From Closterium sp. Naga37s-1 (taxonomy: Eukaryota > Streptophyta > Zygnematophyceae > Desmidiales > Closteriaceae), in NCBI GenBank assembly GCA_947471745.1, contig CANJKZ010000820.1:3323501-3387500 (forward strand): a stretch of 64,000 nt of DNA. Reading direction: 5' to 3'. The notes beneath the pieces are model-generated. The model did not search any database. It had not been told where the DNA came from and saw nothing but the letters and a program-made list of their open reading frames with translations. Numbering within the stretch: position 1 is the stretch's first letter; each line of letters starts with the position of its first letter. A program made the translations under genes and the position numbers. Shown here in pieces: positions 63,390-64,000 of this stretch.

Positions 63390-64000
63390 ATGGCGTGTAC
63401 TAGGGTTCTACAGCAGCAGGGCCAGCCACAACACTCCCGTCAGTGGGGGCCTGCGGGTCCAAAGTGTGGCGCCCCCAGCAGTGGCTCAGCTAGCAGTGGG
63501 CGAGACGTCGGCCCCTGCGGGTACCGGGCCCTGACAGGCCCTGGTGCTGGTACTACCTGCTCGAGTCCTGACCACACTGCGTCCAGCTGCTACCGTCGAC
63601 TCGACGACCTCCACCGTGAGCGTTTTGGTCCTCACGCTATTACACCGCACTGGCCTTCGCGCCTTGGCCAGCGCACTACTGCACCAGTTGAGTCTCACCT
63701 ACCTGGTCTAGGACCTTTTCCGGCTGCACGAGTAGAGACCTGTGTTTCCAGTCTTGGTACGTGTGTTGTTACCAGTCCAGGCGCCTCTGAGGGTCTTTGT
63801 GTAGGAACTGCAGCTACCACTAGTCTAGCACTAGCCTTTGTAGCTGGTTCGGGTGCGACCCCACAGACTGCACAGCTTTCCTTCACCCTAGACTCTGGAG
63901 CGTCCAGCTGTTTCTTTCGCGACTGTACTGTCCTCACACCACTGCGCACTCCAGTCACTGTCGCCTTGGCTGACCCCTCTGTGGGACGTGTAGTTGCTCG
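63390..64000 (+). CDS. Element E gag tail and protease start (partial)
   Basis: Reads M-A-C-T-R-V-L-Q-Q-Q-G from 63390 in one frame to the window end. The Cys/His motif at 63516-63590 fits C-x13-C-x4-H-x4-C and is followed by Y-R-R-L-D-D-L-H. The protease loop F-T-L-D-S-G-A-S-S-C-F-F-R is near 63880-63920. In D, E and F this tail follows the minisatellite leader directly. Confidence 0.75.
   Translation, partial: MACTRVLQQQGQPQHSRQWGPAGPKCGAPSSGSASSGRDVGPCGYRALTGPGAGTTCSSPDHTASSCYRRLDDLHRERFGPHAITPHWPSRLGQRTTAPVESHLPGLGPFPAARVETCVSSLGTCVVTSPGASEGLCVGTAATTSLALAFVAGSGATPQTAQLSFTLDSGASSCFFRDCTVLTPLRTPVTVALADPSVGRVVA

Larger units (their letters stand above)
62593..64000 (+). mobile_element. CopX copia element E, 5' part, cut by the window edge
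   Basis: Plus strand. 5' LTR (62593-62723), primer site TGGTATAGAC, C-rich leader and 30-bp minisatellite (62730-63385), gag tail with Cys/His motif (63390-63720) and protease start (63880-64000). It continues past the window, so wholeness cannot be judged. In the part visible, the gag-tail to protease frame reads well. It is the mirror copy of element F at the left end. Confidence 0.85.

Overview
This window is a stack of nested retrotransposons. I see no host gene, no tRNA or rRNA gene and no CRISPR array. The organism is eukaryotic and most likely in the green-plant line. Almost everything is LTR retroelement DNA of plant-like Ty1/copia and Ty3/gypsy type, and several copies have the primer site complementary to initiator tRNA-Met (TGGTATCAGAGC) that plant copia elements use. 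The DNA is GC-rich, with long GC-rich minisatellites. A streptophyte alga or an early-diverging land plant would fit, but the sequence alone does not name the species. Family names used here (CopW, CopX, CopY, CopZ, GypG, GypH) are my own labels.

Layout from left to right. 1-1819: 5' end of a minus-strand CopX element with a minisatellite leader. 1820-11533: minus-strand gypsy element GypG-1, holding a 356-bp solo LTR (1947-2302), a two-copy CopY array with three LTRs (2995-8277) and a CopW-type LTR (9399-10228). 11631-18468: a nearly whole plus-strand CopW element. 18535-31488: a minus-strand CopZ element, into which a whole-looking young CopY element (23255-29741; target duplication GCCCC; LTRs without a difference that I could see) has inserted. 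31486-32176: a second CopW LTR piece. 32177-34988: a 37-bp satellite with a 764-bp putative solo LTR inside. 34989-38645: minus-strand gypsy GypH. 38646-42440: plus-strand GypG-2. 42441-42815: a CopX 3' end. 42816-58473: a plus-strand copia element C that carries a CopW solo LTR (42906-43925) and the whole of element B. B (44966-57777, minus) in turn carries element A (46585-52656, plus) and a small non-autonomous LTR element (53420-54809). 58474-62592 and 62593-64000: two more plus-strand CopX elements, D and E, each starting inside the previous element.

How the parts relate. The insertions form a readable stratigraphy. B's LTR pair differs at about 16 of 148 sites, A's (inside B) at 5 of 134, and the small element's (inside B) at 2 of 142; the young CopY pair shows no difference. 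Target-site duplications confirm five clean insertions. The coding parts are the usual gag, aspartic protease, integrase, reverse transcriptase and RNase H. CopY and CopW have the ordinary gag zinc knuckle (C-x2-C-x4-H-x4-C). CopX, CopZ and their relatives instead share a conserved C-x13-C-x3/4-H-x4-C motif, which in element B reads like a CCCH zinc finger. That motif, together with the minisatellite leaders of CopX, is the most unusual biology I can see here.
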